Under the pieces are notes generated by a model. That model saw only the letters and a list, made by a program, of their open reading frames with translations. It searched no databases and was not told the origin of the DNA. Shown here piece after piece: positions 22,711-32,440 of a DNA stretch of 32,983 bases (its first letter is position 1; the number at the start of each line of letters is the position of its first letter). This DNA is from Eubacteriales bacterium (GTDB taxonomy: Bacteria; Bacillota; Clostridia; Lachnospirales; Lachnospiraceae), in the NCBI GenBank assembly GCA_030526715.1, contig JAUNCG010000025.1, positions 1-32,983 on the forward strand, written 5' to 3'. The position numbers and the translations under genes are program-made.

Positions 22711-24240
22711 ATGGAGGTTACATACAAGAGAGATGCATCCAATAATTATATGGTGATCAGACCGCAGGAGCAGACAGACGCGGAGGATTATCGGATTCAT
22801 ATGATAGCAGAGAATCATCCGGAGGGGTTGCTGCATTTTGGCAGAAAGATACTGGATGGGGAAAATTATTATTTTTACGAGATCACCTCCAGACATTCCA
22901 TAAGGCAGATCTGCACGAAGGAGCGGTTGGATGAGACGACGCTGAGGGCGATTTTCCGTGGCATGTATCAGACGCTGCAGGAGATGAAACGTTATCTGCT
23001 GGAGGCAGACGGACTTGTGCTGGAACCGGAGACCGTCTACATGGATGTGGAGACCAAGCAGCCGGGATTTTGTTATCTGCCGGGATATAAGGAGGATTTT
23101 CAAAGTGAATTTCGCAGATTTACGGAATATCTTTTACAGCAGATCGATCCGTCAGCATCGGAGGCTGTACTGTTATGCTATCGCATATATCGCGGAGCCA
23201 TGGAAGAAAATGGCAGTATCGAGAGACTGCTAAGAGACGATGTCCTTAACCTGACATCAGAGAAAACGACGCCTTTGATGGCAGAGAATAAGATACCATC
23301 GCTGGAAAACACAAATGCTATACCACAGGGAAGGGCCGGTCATGGCTATGGAGACCATATAGCAAAAGACAGTGAAAGACAGATGTATCACAGCGAAAGG
23401 CGCAAGCAGATACTTCCGATAAAAAATACGGAGAAAGCCAATACAGAGAAATCAAATACAGCTCATGGCCGGGAACAGAAACGGGATAAGAACCCCAATA
23501 CGTTGCTCATATGGAGGCTGGCGGGAGCGGCAGCGCTGCTGGCTTCATGCGGCTGTCTGGGGGCGGCATATTACATGGGAATGCTGAATGTGACACAGCT
23601 TGGAGGAATCCTATTTCTGCTGGTGGGTGTGATCGCTTATGGAGGATCTTATGTCAGGAAACAGAAAAAGACAGATGCGCAGCGGATCCGGAAACGGGAG
23701 CAGGAGGCCATACGAAGATATGAAAGAGAAGAGCGGAGGGAGGAGCAGGCGCTTCGAGGATATGAAAGAGTAGAGCGTAGGGAGGAGCAGCAGGCGATCC
23801 GAGGATATGAAAGAGAAGAGCAAAGGGAGGAGCAGCAGGCGCTTCGAGTATATGAAAGAGAGGAACGAAAGGAGGAGCCGGATAGAGCGGAGAATATCGG
23901 AGCAACGACAGTGCTTATTCAGGGAAGCGATTCCTTTGCCTCTCATCTGGGACTGATCAGTATGAATCCGAGAGAGCGCAACAGCGTGGTACTGCTCAAT
24001 GAAAGCTATACGGTAGGCAAACTGAAAAACAAATGCGATATCTATATTAATGATCCGTCCATCAGCCGTATGCATGCCCGGATCGTTCGTGAGAACGGCG
24101 AATACTATCTGTGTGATATGAATTCCACGAATGGTACCTATTTGAACGGACGGCGTCTTGGAGTGAATGAGAGGGCGCCCCTGAAGCTGACGGATGAGAT
24201 CTCTTTCGCGGAGCTCGGATATTATGTGGGAAAATGCTGA
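22711..24240 (+). CDS. DUF6382 and FHA domain membrane protein of the Tad operon
   Basis: A 509-residue protein likely to link the pilus machine to phosphothreonine signalling. Residues 1-180 match the DUF6382 N-domain found with FHA in Clostridia (EITSRHSIRQI, MYQTLQEMKRYLLEADGLVL, CYLPGY). It looks like a degenerate kinase-type fold, but that is inference. A variable polar linker follows, then two membrane segments (264-288, 296-314). Next come Arg/Glu tandem repeats (about 329-390) and a C-terminal FHA domain (425-505) with VGKLKNKCDIYINDPSISRM, HARIV and STNGTYLNG. The Ser-Arg-x-His and STNG contacts are kept, though the first Arg of many FHA domains is Lys. Both soluble ends should be inside the cell. 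It is the last gene of the operon. Confidence 0.85.
   Translation: MEVTYKRDASNNYMVIRPQEQTDAEDYRIHMIAENHPEGLLHFGRKILDGENYYFYEITSRHSIRQICTKERLDETTLRAIFRGMYQTLQEMKRYLLEADGLVLEPETVYMDVETKQPGFCYLPGYKEDFQSEFRRFTEYLLQQIDPSASEAVLLCYRIYRGAMEENGSIERLLRDDVLNLTSEKTTPLMAENKIPSLENTNAIPQGRAGHGYGDHIAKDSERQMYHSERRKQILPIKNTEKANTEKSNTAHGREQKRDKNPNTLLIWRLAGAAALLASCGCLGAAYYMGMLNVTQLGGILFLLVGVIAYGGSYVRKQKKTDAQRIRKREQEAIRRYEREERREEQALRGYERVERREEQQAIRGYEREEQREEQQALRVYEREERKEEPDRAENIGATTVLIQGSDSFASHLGLISMNPRERNSVVLLNESYTVGKLKNKCDIYINDPSISRMHARIVRENGEYYLCDMNSTNGTYLNGRRLGVNERAPLKLTDEISFAELGYYVGKC
23695..23880 (+). repeat. Four Arg/Glu-rich tandem repeats in the FHA protein
   Basis: Imperfect 14-16-codon units, each with an AIR/ALR-x-YEREERREE-type core, occur four times in a row. 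The DNA is repeated too (GATATGAAAGAG recurs), so the array can expand or shrink by slippage. It probably forms a highly charged single helix between membrane and FHA domain. Confidence 0.85.
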
Positions 24241-24281
24241 GGGTAAATCCTCCTGTTTTCGCAAGATTTGCGGCGAGAGGC

Positions 24282-24309
24282 TTCACAACGTGTGAAAATA
24301 TATGATAAT
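24282..24309 (+). promoter_or_regulatory. Candidate promoter for mtnN
   Basis: TTCACA (24282-24287) and GATAAT (24304-24309) are 16 bases apart, about 70 bases before the mtnN start. The surrounding sequence is AT-rich with several other -10-like words, so the exact site is uncertain. No clear terminator ends the Tad operon here; the only hairpins (CGCAA-GAT-TTGCG at 24260-24272 and TTCACA-ACG-TGTGAA at 24282-24296) are short. Confidence 0.4.
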
Positions 24310-24379
24310 ATAAATGAAACGACAGTAGTCATTTGTCGGCAGCTCATAATTATTATATAGAAGAAAACAGGAGATCATT

Positions 24380-25078
24380 ATGAAAAAGATTGGAATCATC
24401 GGTGCGATGGAAGTAGAGGTAGCGGCTTTAAAGGCAGATATGGATGTGAAGCGGATAGTGACAAAGGCACGGATGGAGTTCGTGGAGGGTACGCTGCACG
24501 GACAGGAGGCTGTGGTGGTCCGCAGCGGAATCGGCAAGGTAAATGCTGCGGTATGTACGCAGATTCTGGTGGATGAATTTGGAGTAGATGTAGTACTCAA
24601 TACCGGTATCGCAGGTTCGCTGGACGCGCGTATTGATATCGGAGATATCGTATTATCCACGGACGTACTGCATCACGATATGGACGCGACGGGCTTTGGA
24701 TATCCGCTGGGACAGATCCCGCAGATGGATGCGTTCTCTTTTGAAGCGGATGCAAAGCTTCGGGCTCTGGCGAAGGAGGTCTGTGAGCGAGTGAATCCTC
24801 AGATACACGTATTTGAAGGGCGTATCGTCAGCGGAGATCAGTTTATCTCTGATAAGAGCGTTAAGGAACATATCACCGACAGCTTTGCCGGACTGTGTAC
24901 AGAAATGGAGGGGGCAGCGATCGCACAGGCCGCATATCTGAATCAGGTGCCGTTTGTGATCATTCGTGCGATATCCGATAAGGCAGATGACAGTGCAACG
25001 ATGGATTACCCGACGTTTGAGGCGAAAGCGGCACAGAACAGTGTGCGTCTCGTAGAGGGACTTTTGGCGAGTCTGTAA
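24380..25078 (+). CDS. mtnN: 5'-methylthioadenosine/S-adenosylhomocysteine nucleosidase
   Basis: Cleaves adenine from methylthioadenosine, S-adenosylhomocysteine and 5'-deoxyadenosine, feeding methionine recycling and the activated methyl cycle. All family marks are in the 232 residues: GIIGAMEVEV at the start with the catalytic water-binding Glu, GIGKVNAA, NTGIAGSLD, VSGDQFI, EMEGAAIAQAA (Glu177), and the general acid Asp200 in AISDKAD. Length and motif spacing match the E. coli enzyme with an offset of three. A CAGGAG site precedes the ATG. A terminator 144 bases downstream separates it from the next gene. Confidence 0.95.
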   Translation: MKKIGIIGAMEVEVAALKADMDVKRIVTKARMEFVEGTLHGQEAVVVRSGIGKVNAAVCTQILVDEFGVDVVLNTGIAGSLDARIDIGDIVLSTDVLHHDMDATGFGYPLGQIPQMDAFSFEADAKLRALAKEVCERVNPQIHVFEGRIVSGDQFISDKSVKEHITDSFAGLCTEMEGAAIAQAAYLNQVPFVIIRAISDKADDSATMDYPTFEAKAAQNSVRLVEGLLASL

Positions 25079-25221
25079 GAAAAAGTTCTCGACATATTTT
25101 GCAAAACAGGAATCGGCAGTATATCCGATGCCCAAATGAAAAAAGACACAGAATATGCCGTTTCGAATATCTTCAGTCTGATGTTTAAGATGCTTTACGT
25201 GAAGCTCACGTTACAGAAGAA

Positions 25222-25254
25222 AGCCCGCAGATGTATGACCTGCGGGCTGTTTTT
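25222..25254 (+). terminator. Intrinsic terminator after mtnN
   Basis: AGCCCGCAG pairs with CTGCGGGCT (9 bp, GC-rich) around a 9-base loop, followed by GTTTTTGT. A smaller hairpin, ACGTGA-AGC-TCACGT, lies just before it (25197-25211). The bases between the mtnN stop and this terminator hold nothing else that I can identify. Confidence 0.88.
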
Positions 25255-25402
25255 GTCGAACGATTCTGCTTGCGGACAGAGAAAACAGGCGTATACTCTG
25301 GAACTGACGACAGAACCTGTCCGTGCCCGGGAGCGGCAGAGGGTCGCAAAATCCGATCGGCGGCAAGCCGACGTGAGAAAGTAAGCCAAAAGGGGGATCG
25401 CT
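25255..25402 (+). promoter_or_regulatory. GC-rich structured leader before an unknown membrane-protein gene
   Basis: About 150 bases with pairing potential. CGGACAG (25273-25279) pairs with CTGTCCG (25317-25323), and CGGC-GGCAA-GCCG forms a hairpin near 25359-25371. The segment GGGTCGCAAAATCC lies between them, and an AAAGGGGGATC ribosome binding site follows. It may be an RNA regulator. I could not assign it to a known riboswitch, and no clear promoter is visible. Confidence 0.35.
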
Positions 25403-26323
25403 ATGATACAGACAATCATAGAAACAAACGTGTTGCTTTACGCAATGGCAGTACTGGGAGCTGCGGGGATACTGGCACAGTGGATATTAAACGGACAATA
25501 CCGGAAGCTGCTCAGAGGAGCTGCCGGTATCGCACAGGAGAAACAGGAATTCCGTAAACGACTGCTCTGGAGATATCAGATGGATTATCGCAGAAGCGGA
25601 GGACAGGTGAACGTGCCGCTGTTTGTGAGACGTAATTTACTGGATTGCCGATTTTTGAGATTAAACTTTCATCAGTGGAGAAGACTGGCGGCGGGCTGCT
25701 GTCTGGCGAGTCTGCTGCTTGGCTCCGGCGCCTATGTGTATGGCTGGCAGAAGGGCGAAATGCAGATACATATGCAGTATATTTTAGGGATGGCAGCCGG
25801 AGTAACGATTCTGTCAGTACTGACGGCGCTATGGCTGGATATCCGACACAAGGATCAATGTCTGAGAACGCTGCTGGAAAACTATCTGGCGCATTCCGGC
25901 ATCGGGAAGAGCTATGACAGTGCGGAGCTGGAAACGGCGGCATCGGAAACAGAGGCGGAGGAAGAGAAAGCTATAGTGGAGCCGGAGGAAATCCGGCCTG
26001 TAGAGAGAACAACAGGCAGAATAAAGAAAGCGCCTTCTATCGTGGGACTGCACAAACGAATAGAGACGACAGCTGCGGAGGAGGAAACGTATAGGAAGTC
26101 GTCGATAGGTGGAAAATCTGTGAAGAATTCAGGGAAGGAGACGCGCGCACAGCGGGAGAAAAGAGAGCTTCAGGAACAGCTGGCAAGGCTGCGTGACGGT
26201 TCAGAGGAGGTAGCTGCGGAGTCGGAGAAGAAGCGGGAACGGGGAAGAGAGCTGCTGCGGCAGATGGAACCGAAGGAGCAGGAACGTATCATACGCGAGG
26301 TGCTTGCGGAATTTTTGGCTTGA
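25403..26323 (+). CDS. Membrane protein of unknown function
   Basis: I do not recognise a family. The 306 residues show three hydrophobic segments, at about 10-28, 94-113 and 125-145. The loop between the first two is basic (EKQEFRKRLLWRYQMDYRR), so it should be cytoplasmic. The C-terminal half (about 165-306) is very charged and predicted to be disordered and then coiled-coil: EAEEEKAIVEPEEIRP, a basic stretch with repeated Lys/Ser, and a final helix ending in EQERIIREVLAEFLA. No catalytic motif or Cys pair is seen. A GGGGGATC site precedes the ATG. The promoter of pgi begins within its stop codon region, so the two genes can be expressed apart. Confidence 0.75.
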   Translation: MIQTIIETNVLLYAMAVLGAAGILAQWILNGQYRKLLRGAAGIAQEKQEFRKRLLWRYQMDYRRSGGQVNVPLFVRRNLLDCRFLRLNFHQWRRLAAGCCLASLLLGSGAYVYGWQKGEMQIHMQYILGMAAGVTILSVLTALWLDIRHKDQCLRTLLENYLAHSGIGKSYDSAELETAASETEAEEEKAIVEPEEIRPVERTTGRIKKAPSIVGLHKRIETTAAEEETYRKSSIGGKSVKNSGKETRAQREKRELQEQLARLRDGSEEVAAESEKKRERGRELLRQMEPKEQERIIREVLAEFLA

Positions 26324-26348
26324 AAAGGGGAAATGCCTCTGGTAAGAT
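26320..26348 (+). promoter_or_regulatory. Promoter for the pgi-dehydrogenase-glpK operon
   Basis: TTGAAA (26320-26325) and TAAGAT (26343-26348) are 17 bases apart. The -35 overlaps the stop codon of the preceding gene. The ATG of pgi lies about 50 bases downstream with an AAAGGAG site. Confidence 0.6.
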
Positions 26349-26399
26349 AGTAGCGTAAACTGGAAAGGGTAAAATCAAAAAATACAAAGGAGCAAGATT

Positions 26400-27749
26400 A
26401 TGGGAAAAAATGTAAATTTTGATTATTCAAAGGCAGCAGGTTTTGTCGGTGCAGGAGAAGTTGAGGCTATGGAGAAGATCGTAGCTCAGGCGAAGGAGAC
26501 GCTGGTATCCAAGAGCGGTGCGGGCAATGATTTCCTCGGATGGATCGATCTTCCGGTAGATTATGATAAGGAAGAGTTTGCAAGAATTAAAAAGGCGGCA
26601 GAAAAGATTAAGAGTGACAGTGAGGTTCTCGTCGTGATCGGAATCGGCGGTTCCTATCTCGGAGCCAGAGCGGCAATTGAGTTTCTGCGTCATAATTTTT
26701 ACAATACGGTTTCTAAGGAGATCCGTAAGACTCCGGAGATCTACTTTGCGGGAAATAGCATCAGCAGCACCTATCTGAAGCACCTGATCGAAGTGATCGG
26801 CGACCGCGATTATTCTGTAAATGTGATTTCCAAGTCCGGAACCACCACAGAGCCGGCCATCGCATTCCGCGTATTCAAGGAGCTGTTGGAGAAGAAGTAT
26901 GGCAAGGAAGAGGCTGCAAAGAGAATCTATGCAACCACAGATAAGGCAAGAGGAGCGCTGAAGGGACTTGCCACTGAGGAAGGCTATGAGACCTTTGTAG
27001 TGCCGGATGACATCGGCGGACGTTTTTCTGTTCTCACCGCAGTCGGTCTTCTGCCGATCGCTGTCAGCGGTGCGGATATTGACGCTTTAATGGCAGGTGC
27101 CGCAGCAGGAAGAGAGCTGGCGCTGAACAACGAGTTTGCACAGAATGATGCGCTGAAGTATGCGGCGATCCGCAATATTCTTCACAGAAAAGGAAAGAGC
27201 GTGGAGATTCTTGCAAACTATGAGCCGAGCCTGCACTACGTATCTGAGTGGTGGAAGCAGCTCTACGGCGAGAGCGAGGGCAAGGATCAGAAGGGTATTT
27301 TCCCGGCATCTGTAGATCTGACCACAGATCTGCATTCTATGGGTCAGTTTATTCAGGACGGTGCGCGTATCATGTTTGAGACAGTTCTGAACGTAGAGGA
27401 GTCTTCCTGCGAAGTGCTCATCAACGAAGAGCCGGTAGATCTGGACGGACTGAACTATCTGGCGGGCAAGACCGTTGATTTTGTAAATAAGAGCGCTATG
27501 AACGGAACGATCCTTGCACATACCGACGGTAATGTACCGAATCTGGTAGTGAACATTGCGAAGCAGGATGAGTTTTCTCTGGGCGAGCTGTTCTATTTCT
27601 TTGAGTTTGCCTGTGGCGTCAGCGGCTACACTCTGGGAGTGAATCCGTTCAACCAGCCGGGTGTTGAGAGCTATAAGAAAAATATGTTTGCGCTGCTCGG
27701 AAAACCGGGTTATGAGAACGAGAGAGAAGAGCTGCTGAAGAGATTATAA
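26400..27749 (+). CDS. pgi: Glucose-6-phosphate isomerase
   Basis: Interconverts glucose-6-phosphate and fructose-6-phosphate in glycolysis. The 449 residues are the usual length in Firmicutes. Signature segments are [19 protein letters not shown] (about 79-97), [39 protein letters not shown], and, near the end, [19 protein letters not shown] with the catalytic Lys. The codon use (few rare codons, strong ribosome binding site) fits a highly expressed gene. It has its own promoter and is followed after 34 bases by a hydroxyacid dehydrogenase and then glpK. Confidence 0.97.
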   Translation: MGKNVNFDYSKAAGFVGAGEVEAMEKIVAQAKETLVSKSGAGNDFLGWIDLPVDYDKEEFARIKKAAEKIKSDSEVLVVIGIGGSYLGARAAIEFLRHNFYNTVSKEIRKTPEIYFAGNSISSTYLKHLIEVIGDRDYSVNVISKSGTTTEPAIAFRVFKELLEKKYGKEEAAKRIYATTDKARGALKGLATEEGYETFVVPDDIGGRFSVLTAVGLLPIAVSGADIDALMAGAAAGRELALNNEFAQNDALKYAAIRNILHRKGKSVEILANYEPSLHYVSEWWKQLYGESEGKDQKGIFPASVDLTTDLHSMGQFIQDGARIMFETVLNVEESSCEVLINEEPVDLDGLNYLAGKTVDFVNKSAMNGTILAHTDGNVPNLVVNIAKQDEFSLGELFYFFEFACGVSGYTLGVNPFNQPGVESYKKNMFALLGKPGYENEREELLKRL

Positions 27750-27783
27750 GAAAATACTCAGGAGATGATAATGAGGTAAGCAT

Positions 27784-30233
<2,450 letters not shown>

Positions 30234-30256
30234 ATCATTTTGCAATAAAATAAAAC

Positions 30257-30286
30257 AGAGGAGGACTGAGCGTTCAGTCCTCCTCT
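30257..30286. terminator. Perfect 13-bp hairpin between convergent glpK and the 88-residue gene
   Basis: AGAGGAGGACTGA pairs with TCAGTCCTCCTCT around a GCGT loop. On the minus strand it is followed by GTTTTATTTTATTG, the classic intrinsic terminator layout. On the plus strand the tail is only ATTACG, so termination of glpK is probably weaker. The TGA stop of the minus-strand gene is part of the stem. Confidence 0.88.
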
Positions 30287-30540
30287 ATTACGTGGATCTC
30301 TAAAAAATCAAATTCAATCTGTTCAATAAAGCTGTCCTGTGTAAAGCGTGTCCGGCTGTGTCGCTGGAAATCACGGATGTTAGAGTCCAGCCAGATCGGC
30401 TTGCCGAGATCCATATCCAGACAGATCTCTTCCAGAGCCCGAAAGACCTTGTGAGTTCTGGTATCGTCGCTGTCATCTGTGACCGTCATATCACTCAGCA
30501 GATGATTCTGCTTCCAAAGCTTCCCCCACATTCGAAACAT
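30274..30540 (-). CDS. Small conserved-looking protein of unknown function (88 residues)
   Basis: No family recognised. The protein is acidic, with Trp-Lys-Gln near its start, a TVTDDSDDTRTHKVFRALEE helix, PIWLDSNIRDFQRHSRTRFT, and an acidic end EFDFLEIHVIEED. It has no membrane segment or cysteine, so it should be cytoplasmic. A GAGGAGGAAG ribosome binding site supports the ATG, and it overlaps the end of the serine hydrolase gene by 50 bases, so both are on one mRNA. The last codons and stop lie in the terminator hairpin. The good ribosome binding site and clean end argue that it is a real gene. Confidence 0.75.
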   Translation of the reverse strand: MFRMWGKLWKQNHLLSDMTVTDDSDDTRTHKVFRALEEICLDMDLGKPIWLDSNIRDFQRHSRTRFTQDSFIEQIEFDFLEIHVIEED

Positions 30541-31672
30541 AGGCTTCCTCCTCTATTTGTAAAATAGGTTCCGTAAAATAACGATAAACCATTCCCGTAA
30601 TTTCATGGATATGATCCACCGCAGACCCGGTATCAGTCAGATCCGTGGACAGAACACAGAAAATATAGTCCCCGTAAGGAGTATAAATGATGGCCGCATC
30701 ATTTTCCGTATCATCTACTTCGCCGGTCTTGTGCGAGATATGTACGCCGCTTGGCAGACCGTCCGGAATCTTATAATTGACTTCCTGACGGTTCAGCAGA
30801 TCCTCCAGCCGCAGGGAGGCATAATGGGAGACCAGAGTACCGTCATACACCATCTCCAGAAAATGACCACAATCTGCCGCAGAGGTCATATTGACACGCC
30901 CGTCATTTACCCAGAGGCTCGGATCGGCGATACCGTTGATCTGCTCGGTATTCGTAAAACCATAGCGGGTGATAAAATCATTGGTCACAGCCAGACCTGT
31001 CTGGAAATCCCCGGTCTCGTCCGTCAATCGTCTCGTGAGCACATTGGACGATTCATTATCGCTGATGGTGATCATGAGCTGCAGAGCATTTCGAATCTGA
31101 TCATCCATAGTGAGCTCACCGCGCTCAAGAGCCTCATAGATGGCACCGGCAATGTAAAGCTTGATGAGGCTGGCCGATTCCATGGAATGCTCGTTGATCT
31201 GCATAACGCGATCAGTGGAGAGATCCTTGATATAGATGGACCAGTCTCCCTGATAGGCGTCGATCATATCCGTGAGCTCTCGCTGAAAGGCGCTCCATGG
31301 CTTGCGCACCTGATAGGTATGTCCGTCAAGGGATAATATGGTTCCGTCAGGAGACAGATGAATCGAAGGAATGCCGTCGATACGGTTCAGGAGAAAAGAG
31401 CCGGTATCCATATAGACCGGAATGCCGCCGAAGAGCGTCTTCAGATCTTCTTCGGTGAGAGGCTGCGGTCTGGGAGGAACGGTCTCGGAAGGCGATGCAT
31501 CTAGGAGAACTTCAGCGGAAGCTTCCTCTGTCGAAAGCTCATGTATCGTTGGCCAAGAGTGATATTCTATGATGGTGCTGGCAGCAGCTGTCCCGGAATC
31601 CGCCTGTGCCGCGGATAATGCGCCGAGATTGAGAAAAAGACAAAGCAGCGCCGATATTACTGGTTTTCGCAT
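30491..31672 (-). CDS. Exported serine hydrolase, class A beta-lactamase fold
   Basis: The 393-residue precursor has a signal peptide (MRKPVISALLCLFLNLGALS, then AAQA). A spacer follows with the STEEASAEVLLDASPSETVP tract, and from residue 128 comes a penicillin-interacting domain. The active-site motifs are all seen: Ser168-x-x-Lys171 in ESASLIKLY, Ser204-Asp-Asn in TISDNESSN, and Lys315-Thr-Gly in SHKTGEVDD. The ExxLN omega-loop glutamate needed for deacylation in true class A beta-lactamases is not evident, since the region reads DPSLWVNDGRVNMTSAAD. A peptidoglycan peptidase or a sensor is therefore as likely as antibiotic hydrolysis. The ATG at 31672 has AAAGG before it and starts the signal peptide; a longer frame upstream includes the promoter. 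It shares an mRNA with the 88-residue gene. Confidence 0.85.
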   Translation of the reverse strand: MRKPVISALLCLFLNLGALSAAQADSGTAAASTIIEYHSWPTIHELSTEEASAEVLLDASPSETVPPRPQPLTEEDLKTLFGGIPVYMDTGSFLLNRIDGIPSIHLSPDGTILSLDGHTYQVRKPWSAFQRELTDMIDAYQGDWSIYIKDLSTDRVMQINEHSMESASLIKLYIAGAIYEALERGELTMDDQIRNALQLMITISDNESSNVLTRRLTDETGDFQTGLAVTNDFITRYGFTNTEQINGIADPSLWVNDGRVNMTSAADCGHFLEMVYDGTLVSHYASLRLEDLLNRQEVNYKIPDGLPSGVHISHKTGEVDDTENDAAIIYTPYGDYIFCVLSTDLTDTGSAVDHIHEITGMVYRYFTEPILQIEEEAYVSNVGEALEAESSAE

Positions 31673-31738
31673 AATACAACCTTTCGTAAATGAGTATCCG
31701 CAAAATATGCGGGGTGGAACTTTTGATTCTTGCATCAT

Positions 31739-31767
31739 ATCATACACGAAAGAAAAAAGTTTGTAAA
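31739..31767 (-). promoter_or_regulatory. Promoter for the serine hydrolase gene
   Basis: On the minus strand TTTACA (31762-31767) and TATGAT (31739-31744) are 17 bases apart, about 65 bases before the start. A small hairpin CCGCA-AAATA-TGCGG (31698-31712) lies in the leader. Confidence 0.6.
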
Positions 31768-31797
31768 GAAGCGTAGAATGCACAAGCGCAAAGAAGA

Positions 31798-31826
31798 TTG
31801 ACATGGGTCACCTGAAATTCTATAAT
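31798..31826 (+). promoter_or_regulatory. Consensus sigma-A promoter for the tRNA deaminase gene
   Basis: TTGACA (31798-31803) and TATAAT (31821-31826) match consensus at every position with a 17-base spacer. The start would be near 31833, leaving a leader of under 30 bases with AGGAAAAGGAAG as ribosome binding site. Confidence 0.88.
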
Positions 31827-31860
31827 AAAAACAGAATTCACGTAGGAAAAGGAAGAATGC

Positions 31861-32403
31861 ATGGAACAGGATTTACAGCGGCAGGAGGACGAAAAATATA
31901 TGAGGGAAGCGATCCGGCAGGCAAAAAAAGCCTATGCGCTGGATGAGGTTCCCATCGGATGTGTGATCGTATATGAAGGAAGGATCCTTGCGAGAGGATA
32001 TAATCGACGCAATACGGACAAAAATACGCTGGCGCATGCGGAGATCACGGCGATCCGACGGGCTGCGAAAAAGCTGGGGGACTGGCGTTTGGAGGGCTGT
32101 ACCATGTATGTGACTCTGGAGCCGTGCCAGATGTGCGCAGGGGCCATGATGCAGGCGAGACTGACAAAGGTGGTGATCGGCTGTATGAATCCGAAGGCGG
32201 GATGCGCCGGATCCGTGCTGAATCTGCTGGAAATGGACGGCTTCAATCATAAGGTGGAGGTGATCCGCGGAGTGATGGAGGATGCATGCAGTACGATGCT
32301 GAGTATGTTTTTCCGAGAGCTGAGAGAACGAAGAAAACAGGAGAAGCTGTCTGCAGCGGAAGCTGCGAAGACAGGAGAGATCCCGGAAGCGGAGGAGCCG
32401 TGA
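31861..32403 (+). CDS. tadA: tRNA-specific adenosine-34 deaminase
   Basis: Converts the wobble adenosine of tRNA-Arg(ACG) to inosine; essential in most bacteria. Note that the name is shared with, but unrelated to, the pilus ATPase. The 180 residues have the zinc/catalytic motif HAE (59-61), PCQMC (88-92) and the family-specific VPIGCVIVYEGRILARGYNRR and FFRELR end. The length exceeds the usual 155-165 through an added C-terminal tail rich in Lys, Ala and Glu (about 160-180). It is preceded by a perfect promoter and followed after 37 bases by the corrinoid adenosyltransferase gene on the same strand. Confidence 0.95.
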   Translation: MEQDLQRQEDEKYMREAIRQAKKAYALDEVPIGCVIVYEGRILARGYNRRNTDKNTLAHAEITAIRRAAKKLGDWRLEGCTMYVTLEPCQMCAGAMMQARLTKVVIGCMNPKAGCAGSVLNLLEMDGFNHKVEVIRGVMEDACSTMLSMFFRELRERRKQEKLSAAEAAKTGEIPEAEEP

Positions 32404-32440
32404 ACGGATGCAGGACAGATAGGAGCGGAGGTATTGTGAT

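Noticed and set aside
24282..24296. Terminator for the Tad operon
   Set aside because: The TTCACA-ACG-TGTGAA hairpin has only six pairs and no T-run; it is better read as part of the mtnN promoter region.
25136..25384. An 82-residue plus-strand ORF after mtnN
   Set aside because: It runs through a strong terminator hairpin, has no ribosome binding site, and its composition is not protein-like.
30605..31336. A 243-residue plus-strand ORF opposite the serine hydrolase
   Set aside because: It is the antisense shadow of a gene with signal peptide and all active-site motifs.
31698..31712. Regulatory hairpin in the serine hydrolase leader as a riboswitch
   Set aside because: Only five base pairs with a five-base loop; too small to support more than a note.
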